From positions 1 to 38,272 of the forward strand of contig CBHWED010000004.1 of NCBI GenBank assembly GCA_966112795.1: a stretch of DNA of 38,272 bases, given 5' to 3'. Source of the stretch: Croceibacterium_A sp966112795 (GTDB lineage Bacteria; Pseudomonadota; Alphaproteobacteria; Sphingomonadales; Sphingomonadaceae). A program made the position numbers and the translations under genes. Position 1 is the stretch's first letter. The number at the start of each line of letters is the position of its first letter. Of the stretch, positions 1 to 8,634 are shown one piece after another. The notes under the pieces are model-generated. The model was given only the letters and a program-made list of their open reading frames with translations, had not been told where the DNA came from and searched no databases.

Positions 1-3000
1 CCGCCGCCGTCACCCCGTCGATCAGGTAGTCGAACGCCCCGTTCGGGTCGTAGGTGTAGGTCCCGTTGGCGTTCACCGTCAGCAGCGCGCCCGAAGCGAG
101 CGTGATCTGCGTGCCGACGCTGGCTCCCACGCCGTTGACCGCCGCGATGCTCAACGCCGGCCCGTCGACGTCGCTGTCGACGCCCGAACCGTTGTTGGCG
201 AACAGGTCGCCGGTCTTGACCGCGTTCTCGGCCGTCGACGCCGTGTCGTCCTGCGCCACCGCGGGATCGTCGACCGAGGTGATCGTGATCGTGCGCGTGT
301 CGTAGTCTTCCTCGGTGATCGGCCCGACGTCGGGATCGACCACCGGATCGAGCATCGAGACCGGGTTGGTGTCGAGGCCGGTCTGCCCGCCGTCGTTGAC
401 GTAGACCTCGAGCGTATCGCCGCCGTTGAAGTTGGCGTTGGGCGTGTAGACCAGGCCATTAGTCGCCGCGAGGGTCGCGTTGATCTGCGCCGCGGTCGCG
501 GTGATGTTGATCGATCCGGTGTCGTTGCCGCTGCCGGCGATCGGCTGGATGTTGGCCGCCGTGATCCCGCCGACCACGTCGGTGCGGATGTGGAGCACGC
601 CGTTGGAGACCGTCAGCGAATAGGCGATCGGTCCCGGTGCATCGACGTCGGTGACCGACATCTCCGCGCCCGTGGTCGACAGCACGACGTTGACCGCGTC
701 CTCGAGAATGGTGAGCGGCCCGCCGACCGTGTTCACCGGCGCGTCGTTGAGCGCGACGACGTTGATCGTCATCGTATCCGGCGTCTGGTCGGTGTTCTGC
801 CCGCCGTTGTCGGTCCCGCCGTTGTCGCGCACCTGGAACGTGAAGCTTGCGTAGGCAAGGCCGTTCTCGTTGGCGTCGGGGGCGAAGGTCAGCAACCCGG
901 CGGCGATGTCGGCCGCGTCGACCGCGGTCCCGGCGACCGTGATCGCCGTGCCATTGAGGCTCAGCGTGCCGTCGGTCGGCAGCGTGGTGATGACCACCTG
1001 CGTCAGGCTGTCACCATCGGTGTCGCTGAAGTTGAAGTCGGTGAGCGAGAACTGGTGAACGTCGTCCTCGTTGACGACGATCGTCTCGTCGCCGCCGGCA
1101 GGCTCGTCGTTGACCGAATCGACGTCGACCGTGGTGGTGAAGGTCAAGGTGTCGGTTCCGCCACCGGCGGTGCCGTCGCCGTCGACCAGCGTCCAGGTCA
1201 GCGTGCGGTCGCCGTCGGTCGGATCCTCGCCGCCGCTGTTGGCGTAGCGGATTGCGCGGACCAGCGACTGGACGGCCGCCGGAGTAGCGTCGGCATCGAA
1301 AGTGAACACCAGCGGTGAGCCACCGGTGCCGCCGGTATAAGTGGCGATCTGGGTGCCGCCGACCGAGACCGTGGTGGCGTCGAAGGTGACCCCGCCGGCC
1401 GCCGCGATGTTGAGCTGATCCTCGGCGGCAACTTCGCCGCTGGTGATGTCGATCGTCAGCGTGCCGCCGTCGAAGTCTGCGCTGTCGGCATCGGCGATCG
1501 TGGCATTGCCGCCGACATCGACGGCCACCGCGGCGTCACCTTCGGTCCAGGTCGCGGTGTCGCCGCTGAGGCTGGTCGAGGTCGGCGCCTGGTTCGGCGC
1601 GATGAAGCCGAAGTCGAGCGTGTTGTTGACGTCGAGCCGGCCGCTGCCGTCGAGATGGGTCTCGGTGCCGTGGGCGAGCGTGATCGCGAGGCTGTAGGCG
1701 GCATCGCCCGGCGCGCGCGAGCCATCGTCGTTGTTGTCGACGTTGTCGTCGGGATCGGACGGCTCGGGCACGGTCGGCGACGAGCCCTGCAGCGTGAACA
1801 GCGCGCCGCCGGCGTTGAAGTTGCCGACGTCGATGCGGACGAGATAATCGCCCGGCCCGAGGCCGGTGAAGCTGTAGACGCCCGAGGCGTTGGTCGTGGC
1901 CGTGGTGACCACGGCGTCGAGCGCGTCCCACGCGCCGGGGACGTTGCCGCTGTCGACGAACAGCGTGACGTTGACGTTGGCCACGCCGGCCTCGGTCCCG
2001 TTGATCACACCGTCGCCGCGCGTGCCGCCGCCCGCGCCGTTGTCGTTCCACACCGTGCCGCCGAGCTCGAGCGAGTCGAGCGCCAGCGCCGACGAGGTGG
2101 TCAGCGTCTCGGTGTTGCTGTTCTGGCTGAACGGCGCGCCGTCGTTGCCGGTGACCGTGCTGAAGTTGCTGATCGGCTGGACCAGGCCCGGGCCCCAGGT
2201 GTTGACCATCGAGTCCCACATCACCGTCAGGCTGCGGCCGGGCGGGAGCGAGGCGATCGGGCCGACCAGGGTCAGCGCGCCGGTCGCCGCGGTGTCGCCG
2301 GTCGCGCCCGAGGCGTCGTCGGCGCCGGGCAGGCGGCGCTGGCCGATGCCGATGCCGCCGAACATCAGCTCGGCGGTCTCGCCCATGCCGGTGAGGTCGG
2401 TGAGCCCGATCTGGTGGCCGAGCTCGTGCATCATCGTGGTCAGCAGGTCGACGCGCGTGCCCGCCTGGGTGTTGCCCGCCGCGGTGAGCAGCGTGCCGTT
2501 GCCGCTGTATTCGCTGTCGTCGCCCGGAGTGGCGTCGACGAACCAGCCGAAGCCGCCGGCGTTGTGGTCGATGACGATCTCGCCGGCCTCGCTCTGGCCG
2601 ATGCCGAACCCGCTGATGTCGGCGACGGTGATCTTGGCCGCGCGCATCGCGTCGAGCTGCGCCTCGGTGGCGCCCGCGGCCGCCCAGCGGTCGATCGCGG
2701 CGTTGACGATGAGGTCGAGCTCGGCCTGGCTGAGCACGCCGTCGTCGACCACGATCGGGCCGGAGCCGGGGGTGCCGCTCGGGGCGAGGTCGGTCTGCGG
2801 CCCGGCGCTGCCGATCCGGTCGTCGGGGACGCTGTTGCCCGGCTCGACCGAGAGGAACAGCGGACCATCGTCGTTGGTGATGAACGCGCGCACGAAGCTG
2901 CCGTTGGCGGTCGTGCTGTTGCCGGCATCGACGACGACCGATTCGTTGGCCTCGGCCACGCCGTCGGCGGTCGGGTCGACCACGATCTGCGCGGTCGCGC

Positions 3001-6000
3001 TGCCCGCGGCGAAGGTCACCGTGCCGATGCCGGTGCCGCTGTTGTAGGAGGTCGCGCCGGTCACGCCGAAGTCGCTCGCGGTCGCGGCGCTGCCGGTGAT
3101 CGAGAAGTCGGCGACCAGCGCGCTGGTGGTGCTGCCGCTGCGGGTGAAGGTGTAGGTGAGGTTGGTGCCCCCGTCCTCGGCCACCGAGGCCGACGACACG
3201 CTTACCGTGATGAAAGTCGGCGAGGCGGCACCGGCGAAGCCATTGGCCGGATTCGCCGTGAACACGCTCGAGGTCGACGAGGACACTTCGTTGTTGCGGC
3301 TGTTCAGGTAGTTGTTGACCGCCGTCGTATCGAGCGCGGTGCCTGCGTAACCATCGAGGTTGACCCCGTTCTCGAAACGTTGCCGCACCCGAATATCCCC
3401 CCCCGCGATCGCGCCGCCGAGCGAGTGGGTGAAGGTGTTGGCCAGCGCGCCGGCGCCGCCGATGTTGAGGTCGAGCCGCGCGCCCGCACCCTGCGGGTCG
3501 GCCACGCCCGACGCGGCGAGGATGCCGTTGACGGCGTTGCCCGCGCCGTCGAGCTTGATGTCCATCGTGTTGCCGGTGATCGTCGCGCGCAGCAGCCCGG
3601 CGCCGTCCGACCCGGTCTGCAGCGCGACGCCGCGCTGGGTGCCGGCGTAATCGAAGGTGTTGTTGGTGATCGCGACGTTCATCACGCCGCCGCCGGCATT
3701 GTTGACCAGCATGCCGTCGGCGGTGAGGCCGTTGGCGATCGTGATGTTGTTGTTGGCGAAGCGCGCGTCGAACACGTAGCCGGTGTCGAACGCCGAGCCG
3801 AGCAGGCCGATGCCGACGAAATCGCCGGTGCCGACGCTGCTGATGGTGTTGTTGGTGGCCTCGAGGTCGACCCTGCTGTTGTCGCCGGCGCTGACCGAGA
3901 GCTGGTCGTTGTTGCCGGTCAGCTGGCTGTTGTTGACCCTGAGGTTCATCGTCGCGTTGTCGAACACGTCGGCGACGATGCCGCCGCTGTAGTTCTCGTT
4001 CGACGTGACGGTGTCCATGTTGATGTTGGCGACCGCGCTGCCGCGGATGCCGTAGAGGAAGCCGCTGCCGATGTGGCTGACGCCGCCGCCGACGCCGGTG
4101 GCGGTCGTGTTCGAGATCGTCAGGTCGAGCACGCCCGACTGCATCTGCAGGTTGAGGTTGTCGTCGCCGCCGCCGCTGGTGTGAGTCAGCGTGGTGTTCA
4201 CGATCGAGCTCGTGCCGAGCATGTTGAAGAAGTGGATGTTGTCTTCGTCGGCGGCGTTGCCGACGTTGCTGATCGTCGAGTTCAGCAGGTTGAAGTTGGT
4301 GACGTTGTTGCCGTTGATGCCCTGCTCGGCGCCGCCCGCGATGTCGAGGTTGTCGAGCGTGACGTTGGTCGTGTTGACCAGGTGAACGGCGGCGTTGGTC
4401 GCAAGGTTGTCGCCGGTCGAGAGCTGGCTGTTGTCGGCGTCGAGGTCGCTCGTGCCGGCATTGGTCAGCGTCATGTTCGACAGCTTGATCTGCGCCGCAT
4501 TCTGGATGTCGACACCGCGGCCGGAGGTGTTCTGGATCGTGCCGCCGGTGCCGTCGCCGCCGGTGCCGGTGACCGTCAGGCCGCCGGTGCTGCCGGTGTT
4601 GTTGAGCACGATGCCGCTCGTGCCGCCGCTCTTGGCGATGCTGAGGAAATTGAGGTCGCTGGCGCCGATCGTGGTGTTGGCGACGTTGAGCGCCGCGGCC
4701 GAGCTGCCGCTGTTGGTGATGCTGTTGCCCGCGCCGGCGACGTTGACCGTGCCGCCGCCGGTGGCGTTGAAGGCGATGCCGTTCTGGCTGTTGATGTCGA
4801 GCCCGGTACCGCCCGAATTGAAGGTGATCGTGCCGCCGGTGTTGTTGGTCAGGTTGACGCCGATGCCGGTGCCGGTGACCAGCACGTCCATCGCGCCGGT
4901 GACGTTGACATTGCCGCCGTTGGTCGCGGTGAAGCCGTTCTGGTTGGCGGCCGCGTCGATATCGAGCGTGTTCGAGAAGTTGATCGTCGCGGCGTCGTTG
5001 TTGTCAAGATTGATGCCGAGACCATTCTCGTCGATCGTGCCCGAGAAGTTGATCGTGCCGCTCGAATTGGTGACCTCGACCGTGCGGCCGCCGGCCGTGT
5101 CCGAGATATTCGCCGCGACCGAAACGTCGGCCGAGCTCGAGTCGATGTCGACGCCGCGCGCGCTGGCGTTGCTGATCGAGCCGCCGGTGATGTCGATGCC
5201 GCTCGATCCGCCTGCCTGGTTGACTCCGCTGAGCAGCACGCCGTTGGCGCCGGTCGTGGTCACGTTCTCGATCAGGACGCCGTTCTGGCCGACCGTCACG
5301 CCGCTGAGGTTGAGCGCGGTGCCGGTGCCCGAGTTGATCGAGTTGTTGATCACCCCGTTGTCGGTGACGGTCACCGTGCCGCCGCCGGTGGCGTTGAAGC
5401 CGGTGCTGTTGCTGGCGCTGGTGTTGATCGTCAGTCCGCCGTTGAAGCTGACCGACGCGCCGGTGTTGTTGACGAGCGAGACGCCGTCGCTCGCCGTGTT
5501 CGAGGTGACCGCGCCGTCGAACGAGACGGTCCCGCCGGTCTTGCCCGTGACATTGATCGCCACGGCGTTGGCGGTGTGGGTCACGCTGCCGTTGTAGTCG
5601 ACGCTGCCTGCGCCGCCGCTGATCACGACCGCATTGCCCGTCGCGCCGGACAGCGCGCCGGTGCCGAGGTTGACGTTGCCGGTGACACCGATCAGCGAGA
5701 CGTTGTTGGTCCCGCCGGCCGAGTTCGTCGAGTCGAACCCGGTGCCCGCGAACGCGCCGGTATTGAGGCTCAGCGCTTGTCCGCCCGAGGTGAGATTGAC
5801 GTCGTCGACGGTGACTGTGCCGAACCCGTTGCCGCTGAGCGCGCTGCCGGTGCCGGAGTTGGTGATGTTGATGCCGGCGATCGTGTTGCCGGTGCCGAGC
5901 TGGACGACGACGCCGGCGTTGGCGGTCATCGACGAATTGGTGCCCGCGGTGGCAATTCCGATCCCGCCGACGGTAAGGTCGGCGCCCGTGCCGATCAACT

Positions 6001-6706
6001 GCTCACCCGTGTCGAGCGCGATCGCGCCGGTGGCGTTGTTCTGCACGTAGACATAGTCGTTCGTGCCCGATGCCACGCCCGCCGCGGTCACGGTGTTGAA
6101 CGGGTTGGTCGACGTGCCGTCGCCGCCGCCCGCGGCGTTGCCGTCGACGTACCACACCTGACCGCTGACGGTGATCGTCACGGTGGCGGTGCTGGTCAGA
6201 TCGTCGCCGTTGCCGGCGATGCCGTCGAGCCCGTCGTCGCGGACCGTGTAGGTGAAGGTGTCGGTGCCGGTGAAACCGTCGTTCGAGATATAGGTGAACG
6301 AGCCCGCGTCAGGCCCGGCGGTGACCATGGTCACGGTGCCGCCGTTGGCGCTCGTCGCGTCGAAGCTCGAGATCGTGAAGCTGTCGCCGAGGAACTCGGT
6401 GTCGTTGGCCAGCACGCTGCCGCTGACGCTCGATTGCGGCCCGGTCGCGCCGGTCGCGTTGCCGACCTCGAGCAGCGTGTTGCCGACCGCGGTGTAGGTG
6501 TCGTCCAGCGCCAACGGCGACACGTTGACCGTGCCGTTGAGCGTCAGGCCGTTGAGCTGGTCGGCGATGTTGAGCCCGGTGATCGCGCCTCCGGTGTTGG
6601 TGACAACCAGCGTGTGGCGCAGGACGTCGCCGAAATCGACGAAGCCGTCATTGTCCACGTCGCCCAGCGGCGCAAAGGTCGTGCTGCGAGTTGCGGTAAC
6701 TGGCAT
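1..6706 (-). CDS. Giant secreted beta-helix/Calx-beta/metzincin-like/cadherin-like protein, 3' end beyond window
   Basis: At least 2,235 codons, open to the window edge; the ATG at 6706 follows GAGGGG. Checking the frame at the start, at the zinc motif and at the left edge gives one continuous reading frame. Approximate order by residue: EF-hand-like loop DVDNDGFVDFGD (16-27) in a DUF11-like stretch; cadherin-like domain (70-180); a long Asn/Gly/Thr-rich parallel beta-helix (185-1110); Calx-beta domain (about 1155-1290); metzincin-like domain (about 1317-1450) with HELGHQIGLTD at 1427; SdrD_B-like domain (about 1545-1660); cadherin/tandem-95-type repeats to the edge. No Sec signal is visible, which fits type I export. 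The beta-helix and Calx-beta parts are paralogous to the gene at 8635-13716. It probably acts at the cell surface as an adhesin or matrix protein. Substrate and C-terminal secretion signal are not visible. Confidence 0.9.
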   Translation of the reverse strand, partial: MPVTATRSTTFAPLGDVDNDGFVDFGDVLRHTLVVTNTGGAITGLNIADQLNGLTLNGTVNVSPLALDDTYTAVGNTLLEVGNATGATGPQSSVSGSVLANDTEFLGDSFTISSFDATSANGGTVTMVTAGPDAGSFTYISNDGFTGTDTFTYTVRDDGLDGIAGNGDDLTSTATVTITVSGQVWYVDGNAAGGGDGTSTNPFNTVTAAGVASGTNDYVYVQNNATGAIALDTGEQLIGTGADLTVGGIGIATAGTNSSMTANAGVVVQLGTGNTIAGINITNSGTGSALSGNGFGTVTVDDVNLTSGGQALSLNTGAFAGTGFDSTNSAGGTNNVSLIGVTGNVNLGTGALSGATGNAVVISGGAGSVDYNGSVTHTANAVAINVTGKTGGTVSFDGAVTSNTASDGVSLVNNTGASVSFNGGLTINTSASNSTGFNATGGGTVTVTDNGVINNSINSGTGTALNLSGVTVGQNGVLIENVTTTGANGVLLSGVNQAGGSSGIDITGGSISNASARGVDIDSSSADVSVAANISDTAGGRTVEVTNSSGTINFSGTIDENGLGINLDNNDAATINFSNTLDIDAAANQNGFTATNGGNVNVTGAMDVLVTGTGIGVNLTNNTGGTITFNSGGTGLDINSQNGIAFNATGGGTVNVAGAGNSITNSGSSAAALNVANTTIGASDLNFLSIAKSGGTSGIVLNNTGSTGGLTVTGTGGDGTGGTIQNTSGRGVDIQNAAQIKLSNMTLTNAGTSDLDADNSQLSTGDNLATNAAVHLVNTTNVTLDNLDIAGGAEQGINGNNVTNFNLLNSTISNVGNAADEDNIHFFNMLGTSSIVNTTLTHTSGGGDDNLNLQMQSGVLDLTISNTTATGVGGGVSHIGSGFLYGIRGSAVANINMDTVTSNENYSGGIVADVFDNATMNLRVNNSQLTGNNDQLSVSAGDNSRVDLEATNNTISSVGTGDFVGIGLLGSAFDTGYVFDARFANNNITIANGLTADGMLVNNAGGGVMNVAITNNTFDYAGTQRGVALQTGSDGAGLLRATITGNTMDIKLDGAGNAVNGILAASGVADPQGAGARLDLNIGGAGALANTFTHSLGGAIAGGDIRVRQRFENGVNLDGYAGTALDTTAVNNYLNSRNNEVSSSTSSVFTANPANGFAGAASPTFITVSVSSASVAEDGGTNLTYTFTRSGSTTSALVADFSITGSAATASDFGVTGATSYNSGTGIGTVTFAAGSATAQIVVDPTADGVAEANESVVVDAGNSTTANGSFVRAFITNDDGPLFLSVEPGNSVPDDRIGSAGPQTDLAPSGTPGSGPIVVDDGVLSQAELDLIVNAAIDRWAAAGATEAQLDAMRAAKITVADISGFGIGQSEAGEIVIDHNAGGFGWFVDATPGDDSEYSGNGTLLTAAGNTQAGTRVDLLTTMMHELGHQIGLTDLTGMGETAELMFGGIGIGQRRLPGADDASGATGDTAATGALTLVGPIASLPPGRSLTVMWDSMVNTWGPGLVQPISNFSTVTGNDGAPFSQNSNTETLTTSSALALDSLELGGTVWNDNGAGGGTRGDGVINGTEAGVANVNVTLFVDSGNVPGAWDALDAVVTTATTNASGVYSFTGLGPGDYLVRIDVGNFNAGGALFTLQGSSPTVPEPSDPDDNVDNNDDGSRAPGDAAYSLAITLAHGTETHLDGSGRLDVNNTLDFGFIAPNQAPTSTSLSGDTATWTEGDAAVAVDVGGNATIADADSADFDGGTLTIDITSGEVAAEDQLNIAAAGGVTFDATTVSVGGTQIATYTGGTGGSPLVFTFDADATPAAVQSLVRAIRYANSGGEDPTDGDRTLTWTLVDGDGTAGGGTDTLTFTTTVDVDSVNDEPAGGDETIVVNEDDVHQFSLTDFNFSDTDGDSLTQVVITTLPTDGTLSLNGTAITVAGTAVDAADIAAGLLTFAPDANENGLAYASFTFQVRDNGGTDNGGQNTDQTPDTMTINVVALNDAPVNTVGGPLTILEDAVNVVLSTTGAEMSVTDVDAPGPIAYSLTVSNGVLHIRTDVVGGITAANIQPIAGSGNDTGSINITATAAQINATLAATNGLVYTPNANFNGGDTLEVYVNDGGQTGLDTNPVSMLDPVVDPDVGPITEEDYDTRTITITSVDDPAVAQDDTASTAENAVKTGDLFANNGSGVDSDVDGPALSIAAVNGVGASVGTQITLASGALLTVNANGTYTYDPNGAFDYLIDGVTAA

Positions 6707-6761
6707 CGGGGCCCCTCAGATTTTGTTCCCGCGCTTTGTCGCGCATATGGGTCGGATTATC

Positions 6762-6776
6762 GTGCGTAGATCGCAC
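6762..6776. promoter_or_regulatory. Inverted repeat GTGCG-N5-CGCAC upstream of the giant gene
   Basis: Perfect five-base arms about 55 bases before the ATG at 6706, immediately beside a GATAAT that could serve as a -10 on the minus strand. No good -35 is visible. It could be an operator or a 5' RNA stem. The binding protein is unknown. Confidence 0.3.
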
Positions 6777-6826
6777 ACTAACTGCCGGCCCGCCAGACTA
6801 ATTGGCGCTATCCGACAGTTCACGGC

Positions 6827-6856
6827 TCGCGCCGCCGCAAAAAAGCGACGGCGCGA
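6827..6856. terminator. Stem-loop after the collar genes
   Basis: Inverted repeat TCGCGCCG...CGGCGCGA extended by CGC/GCG after one mismatch, loop AAAAAA. It sits between the stop of the last collar gene (6887) and the start of the giant gene (6706). There is no T-tract on the minus strand, so it may be a Rho-type or processing stem-loop rather than a strong intrinsic terminator. Confidence 0.5.
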
Positions 6857-6886
6857 AACCGGAATGTGGCTCGAAGAGCTGTGAGG

Positions 6887-7411
6887 TTACCCGCGTGGCG
6901 GGAACACACCCTGCATCGCGATGATGTAGGTCAGCGTCAGGTAGGGCATCATGTTGTTGTGCGGCAGGCCGCCGCCGGCCAGCGCCAGCGCCTGAGGGCT
7001 CATCGGGGTGAGCGCGCCCGGTGCGTGGTAGAGATTGGCGTTGGTCGACTGCGCCAGCGTCCGGTTCGGCGCGGGCGCGTTGAGGTCGCCGAGATCGAGA
7101 TCGTGGTCGCTCACCGAGTGGGTGTGAAACGGGATCTCGCTCTGCAGCAGCGTGACGAACTGCGAACCCGACTCCTGTCCGAGGAAGTAGTCCCCGAGCC
7201 CGCTGCCCTGCCCCGAGCCGAGGGCGCAGTTGCCCTGCAGGTTGGGCAGCGCGAAGGTCGACTTGCCGTCGCCACCGTAGAAGGTGCCGAGGAGCGAGAA
7301 CAGCGCGGTGTTCTGCGAGATCGGCAGCAGCTGACCGTCGCAAGTTGCCCACCCCGTGGGCGCGAAGTTGCCGGCGAAGATGCGGATTTCGGCTACGAAT
7401 GGATCGCTCAT
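6887..7411 (-). CDS. Phage-tail-collar domain protein (microcystin-dependent-protein-like), copy 1
   Basis: 174 aa starting MSDPFVAEIRIFAGNFAPTG. I chose this ATG, rather than the in-frame extension up to 7564, because the two neighbouring paralogues start at the same place in the alignment. It has the family pattern: an N-terminal FAG/NFAPxGW with a Cys in CDGQLLPI, then LFSLLGTFYGGDGKSTFALPNLQG (tail-collar core), a HTHS segment and a GGGLPHNNMMPY C-terminal block ending in a conserved VFPPRG. There is no signal peptide or membrane segment. It is the last of three tandem paralogues, 10 bases after copy 2, so co-transcribed. Phage versions sit in tail fibres; bacterial chromosomal versions have no established role. 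No other phage genes are nearby. Function in this locus is unknown. Confidence 0.85.
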   Translation of the reverse strand: MSDPFVAEIRIFAGNFAPTGWATCDGQLLPISQNTALFSLLGTFYGGDGKSTFALPNLQGNCALGSGQGSGLGDYFLGQESGSQFVTLLQSEIPFHTHSVSDHDLDLGDLNAPAPNRTLAQSTNANLYHAPGALTPMSPQALALAGGGLPHNNMMPYLTLTYIIAMQGVFPPRG

Positions 7412-7421
7412 GGCCTGCTTC

Positions 7422-7949
7422 CTAGTTTTGCTGCGGGAACACGCCGTACAGCGAGATGATGTAGTTGATGCAGAGGTAGGGCTGCATGTTCTCGTGCGGC
7501 TGGCTGCCGCCGACCGGCTGGACCGCCTGTGGCGAGAGCTGCGCGTCGATCGAGTCCTGCACATACGGCAGCACGCCGGCGCCGCCGGCCTGGCCCATCA
7601 CCTTGTTGGTCGGGTTGGTGTCCTGGCAGACATTGGTCGAGGCCGTGAACGCATGCGTGTGCGTCGGGATCTGCTGCGTGGTGAGCGTCACCTGTTCGAC
7701 GCCCGCCTTCTCACCCTGCTGGTAGTTTTGCGAGATCCCCGGACCCTGGCCGTTGTGCAGCGGCACGCGGCCCTGCAGGTCGGGCAGTCCGAAGGTCTCC
7801 TGCCCGTCGCCGCCGTACATCGTGCCGATCAGCGTGAACAGGGCGTCGTTCTCGGAGATCGGCATCAGCTGGCCCTGGCACAATGCCCAACCGGCCGGCG
7901 CGAAGCTGCCGGCGAACATGCGAATTTCACCAATATATGGCTGGCCCAT
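7422..7949 (-). CDS. Phage-tail-collar domain protein (microcystin-dependent-protein-like), copy 2
   Basis: 175 aa, start MGQPYIGEIRMFAGSFAPAG. Same layout as its neighbours: GWALCQGQLMPIS, LFTLIGTMYGGDGQETFGLPDLQGR (collar core), IPTHTH, then GGSQPHENMQPYLCINYIISLYGVFP. It lies 12 bases after copy 3 and 10 bases before copy 1, in one operon. It has three Cys residues (in GWALCQG, near VCQDTNP and in YLCIN), more than the other copies. No export signal is visible. The three copies are clearly diverged from each other in the loop between the collar core and the C-terminal block, which suggests subunits with different binding surfaces rather than a recent duplication. Function unknown. Confidence 0.85.
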   Translation of the reverse strand: MGQPYIGEIRMFAGSFAPAGWALCQGQLMPISENDALFTLIGTMYGGDGQETFGLPDLQGRVPLHNGQGPGISQNYQQGEKAGVEQVTLTTQQIPTHTHAFTASTNVCQDTNPTNKVMGQAGGAGVLPYVQDSIDAQLSPQAVQPVGGSQPHENMQPYLCINYIISLYGVFPQQN

Positions 7950-7961
7950 GGCTACGCCCCC

Positions 7962-8462
7962 CTAGTTGCGCGACGGGAAGATGCCCTGGAGGGCGATGAC
8001 GACGTTGAGCACCGTGAACGGCTGCCGGTTTTCGTGCGGCTGGCTGCCGCCGACACTGCTCACCGTCGTCGGGGAGAGCGTGGTGAGCGCCGCCGGATCG
8101 GTGTAGACGCGCCCAGCGCTCTGCGCGAGCACGTTACCGGCTGCGGTCTGCGAATTGCCTTCGGTGTTGCTGCCCTGGAGCACGTGCGTGTGCGTCGGCA
8201 TCTCCTGGAGCGTGACGGTGTGGAATTCCTGCCCGCCCGCCTGGCCCTGGATGAAGCCCGAGCCCGCGTGGATCGGCGTGCGTCCGCGCAAATCCGGCAA
8301 CGCGAACGTTGTCTGGCCGTTGCCGCCGTAGGTCGTTCCCAGGATCGAGAACAGCGCCTGGTTCTGGTTGATCGGCAGGAACTGGCCGTTGCACTCGGCC
8401 CAGCCCTTTGGGGCGAAGTTGAAGGCGACGATCTTCAGCTCGCCAAGGAACGGCGTCGACAT
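7962..8462 (-). CDS. Phage-tail-collar domain protein (microcystin-dependent-protein-like), copy 3 (first in operon)
   Basis: 166 aa starting MSTPFLGELKIVAFNFAPKG. The ATG at 8462 is preceded by AGGGGAGGG at good spacing, so the longer in-frame start at 8498 is not needed. It shows GWAECNGQFLPIN, LFSILGTTYGGNGQTTFALPDLRGRTPIHAG, MPTHTHV and GGSQPHENRQPFTVLNVVIALQGIFP. As the first gene of the three-gene run it carries the strongest ribosome-binding site. Downstream on the same strand lies the giant gene at 6706; upstream is the stop of the second giant gene (8635). The tight packing between two giant surface proteins suggests that the collar proteins act with them. The biochemical role is not known. 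Confidence 0.85.
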   Translation of the reverse strand: MSTPFLGELKIVAFNFAPKGWAECNGQFLPINQNQALFSILGTTYGGNGQTTFALPDLRGRTPIHAGSGFIQGQAGGQEFHTVTLQEMPTHTHVLQGSNTEGNSQTAAGNVLAQSAGRVYTDPAALTTLSPTTVSSVGGSQPHENRQPFTVLNVVIALQGIFPSRN

Positions 8463-8538
8463 ATATTCCCTCCCCTGTTCGTAGGGTGCGTATAACAAAG
8501 TTTACCGAGCGACCAGCCTTTTGTTGGCGCGTCTTGGC

Positions 8539-8565
8539 GGGGTCGCAAAGCGATTGCGCGACCCC
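8539..8565. repeat. Inverted repeat GGGGTCGC/GCGACCCC
   Basis: Eight-base perfect arms, 11-base loop, between the stop of the RTX giant gene and the collar operon. It is nested inside a wider imperfect repeat (TGTTGGCGCGTCTT at 8522-8535 against AAGACGGCCAACA at 8571-8583), so the whole 8522-8583 stretch can fold as one long hairpin. Confidence 0.5.
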
Positions 8566-8580
8566 TTGAAAAGACGGCCA

Positions 8581-8612
8581 ACAGCGGCAGGCGGAGAGCC
8601 GCCTGCCGCTGT
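8581..8612 (-). terminator. Terminator-like hairpin after the RTX giant gene
   Basis: Perfect 14-base stem ACAGCGGCAGGCGG / CCGCCTGCCGCTGT with loop AGAG, 23 bases after the stop at 8635. On the minus strand it is followed by TTGGCCGTCTTTT, a weak T-tract. It would separate the giant gene from the collar operon. Confidence 0.6.
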
Positions 8613-8634
8613 TTCGACCCTGACGCTTTCGCGT

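Noticed and set aside
1655..6769. 1,704-codon open frame on the + strand
   Set aside because: It is antisense to the giant gene; its Arg/Val/Asp/Gly-rich, domain-free sequence is the mirror of GC-rich repeat coding on the other strand.
6887..8462. Prophage or phage tail remnant
   Set aside because: Only collar-domain genes occur; there is no baseplate, sheath, tape-measure, integrase or lysis gene, and the neighbours are secretion and surface genes.
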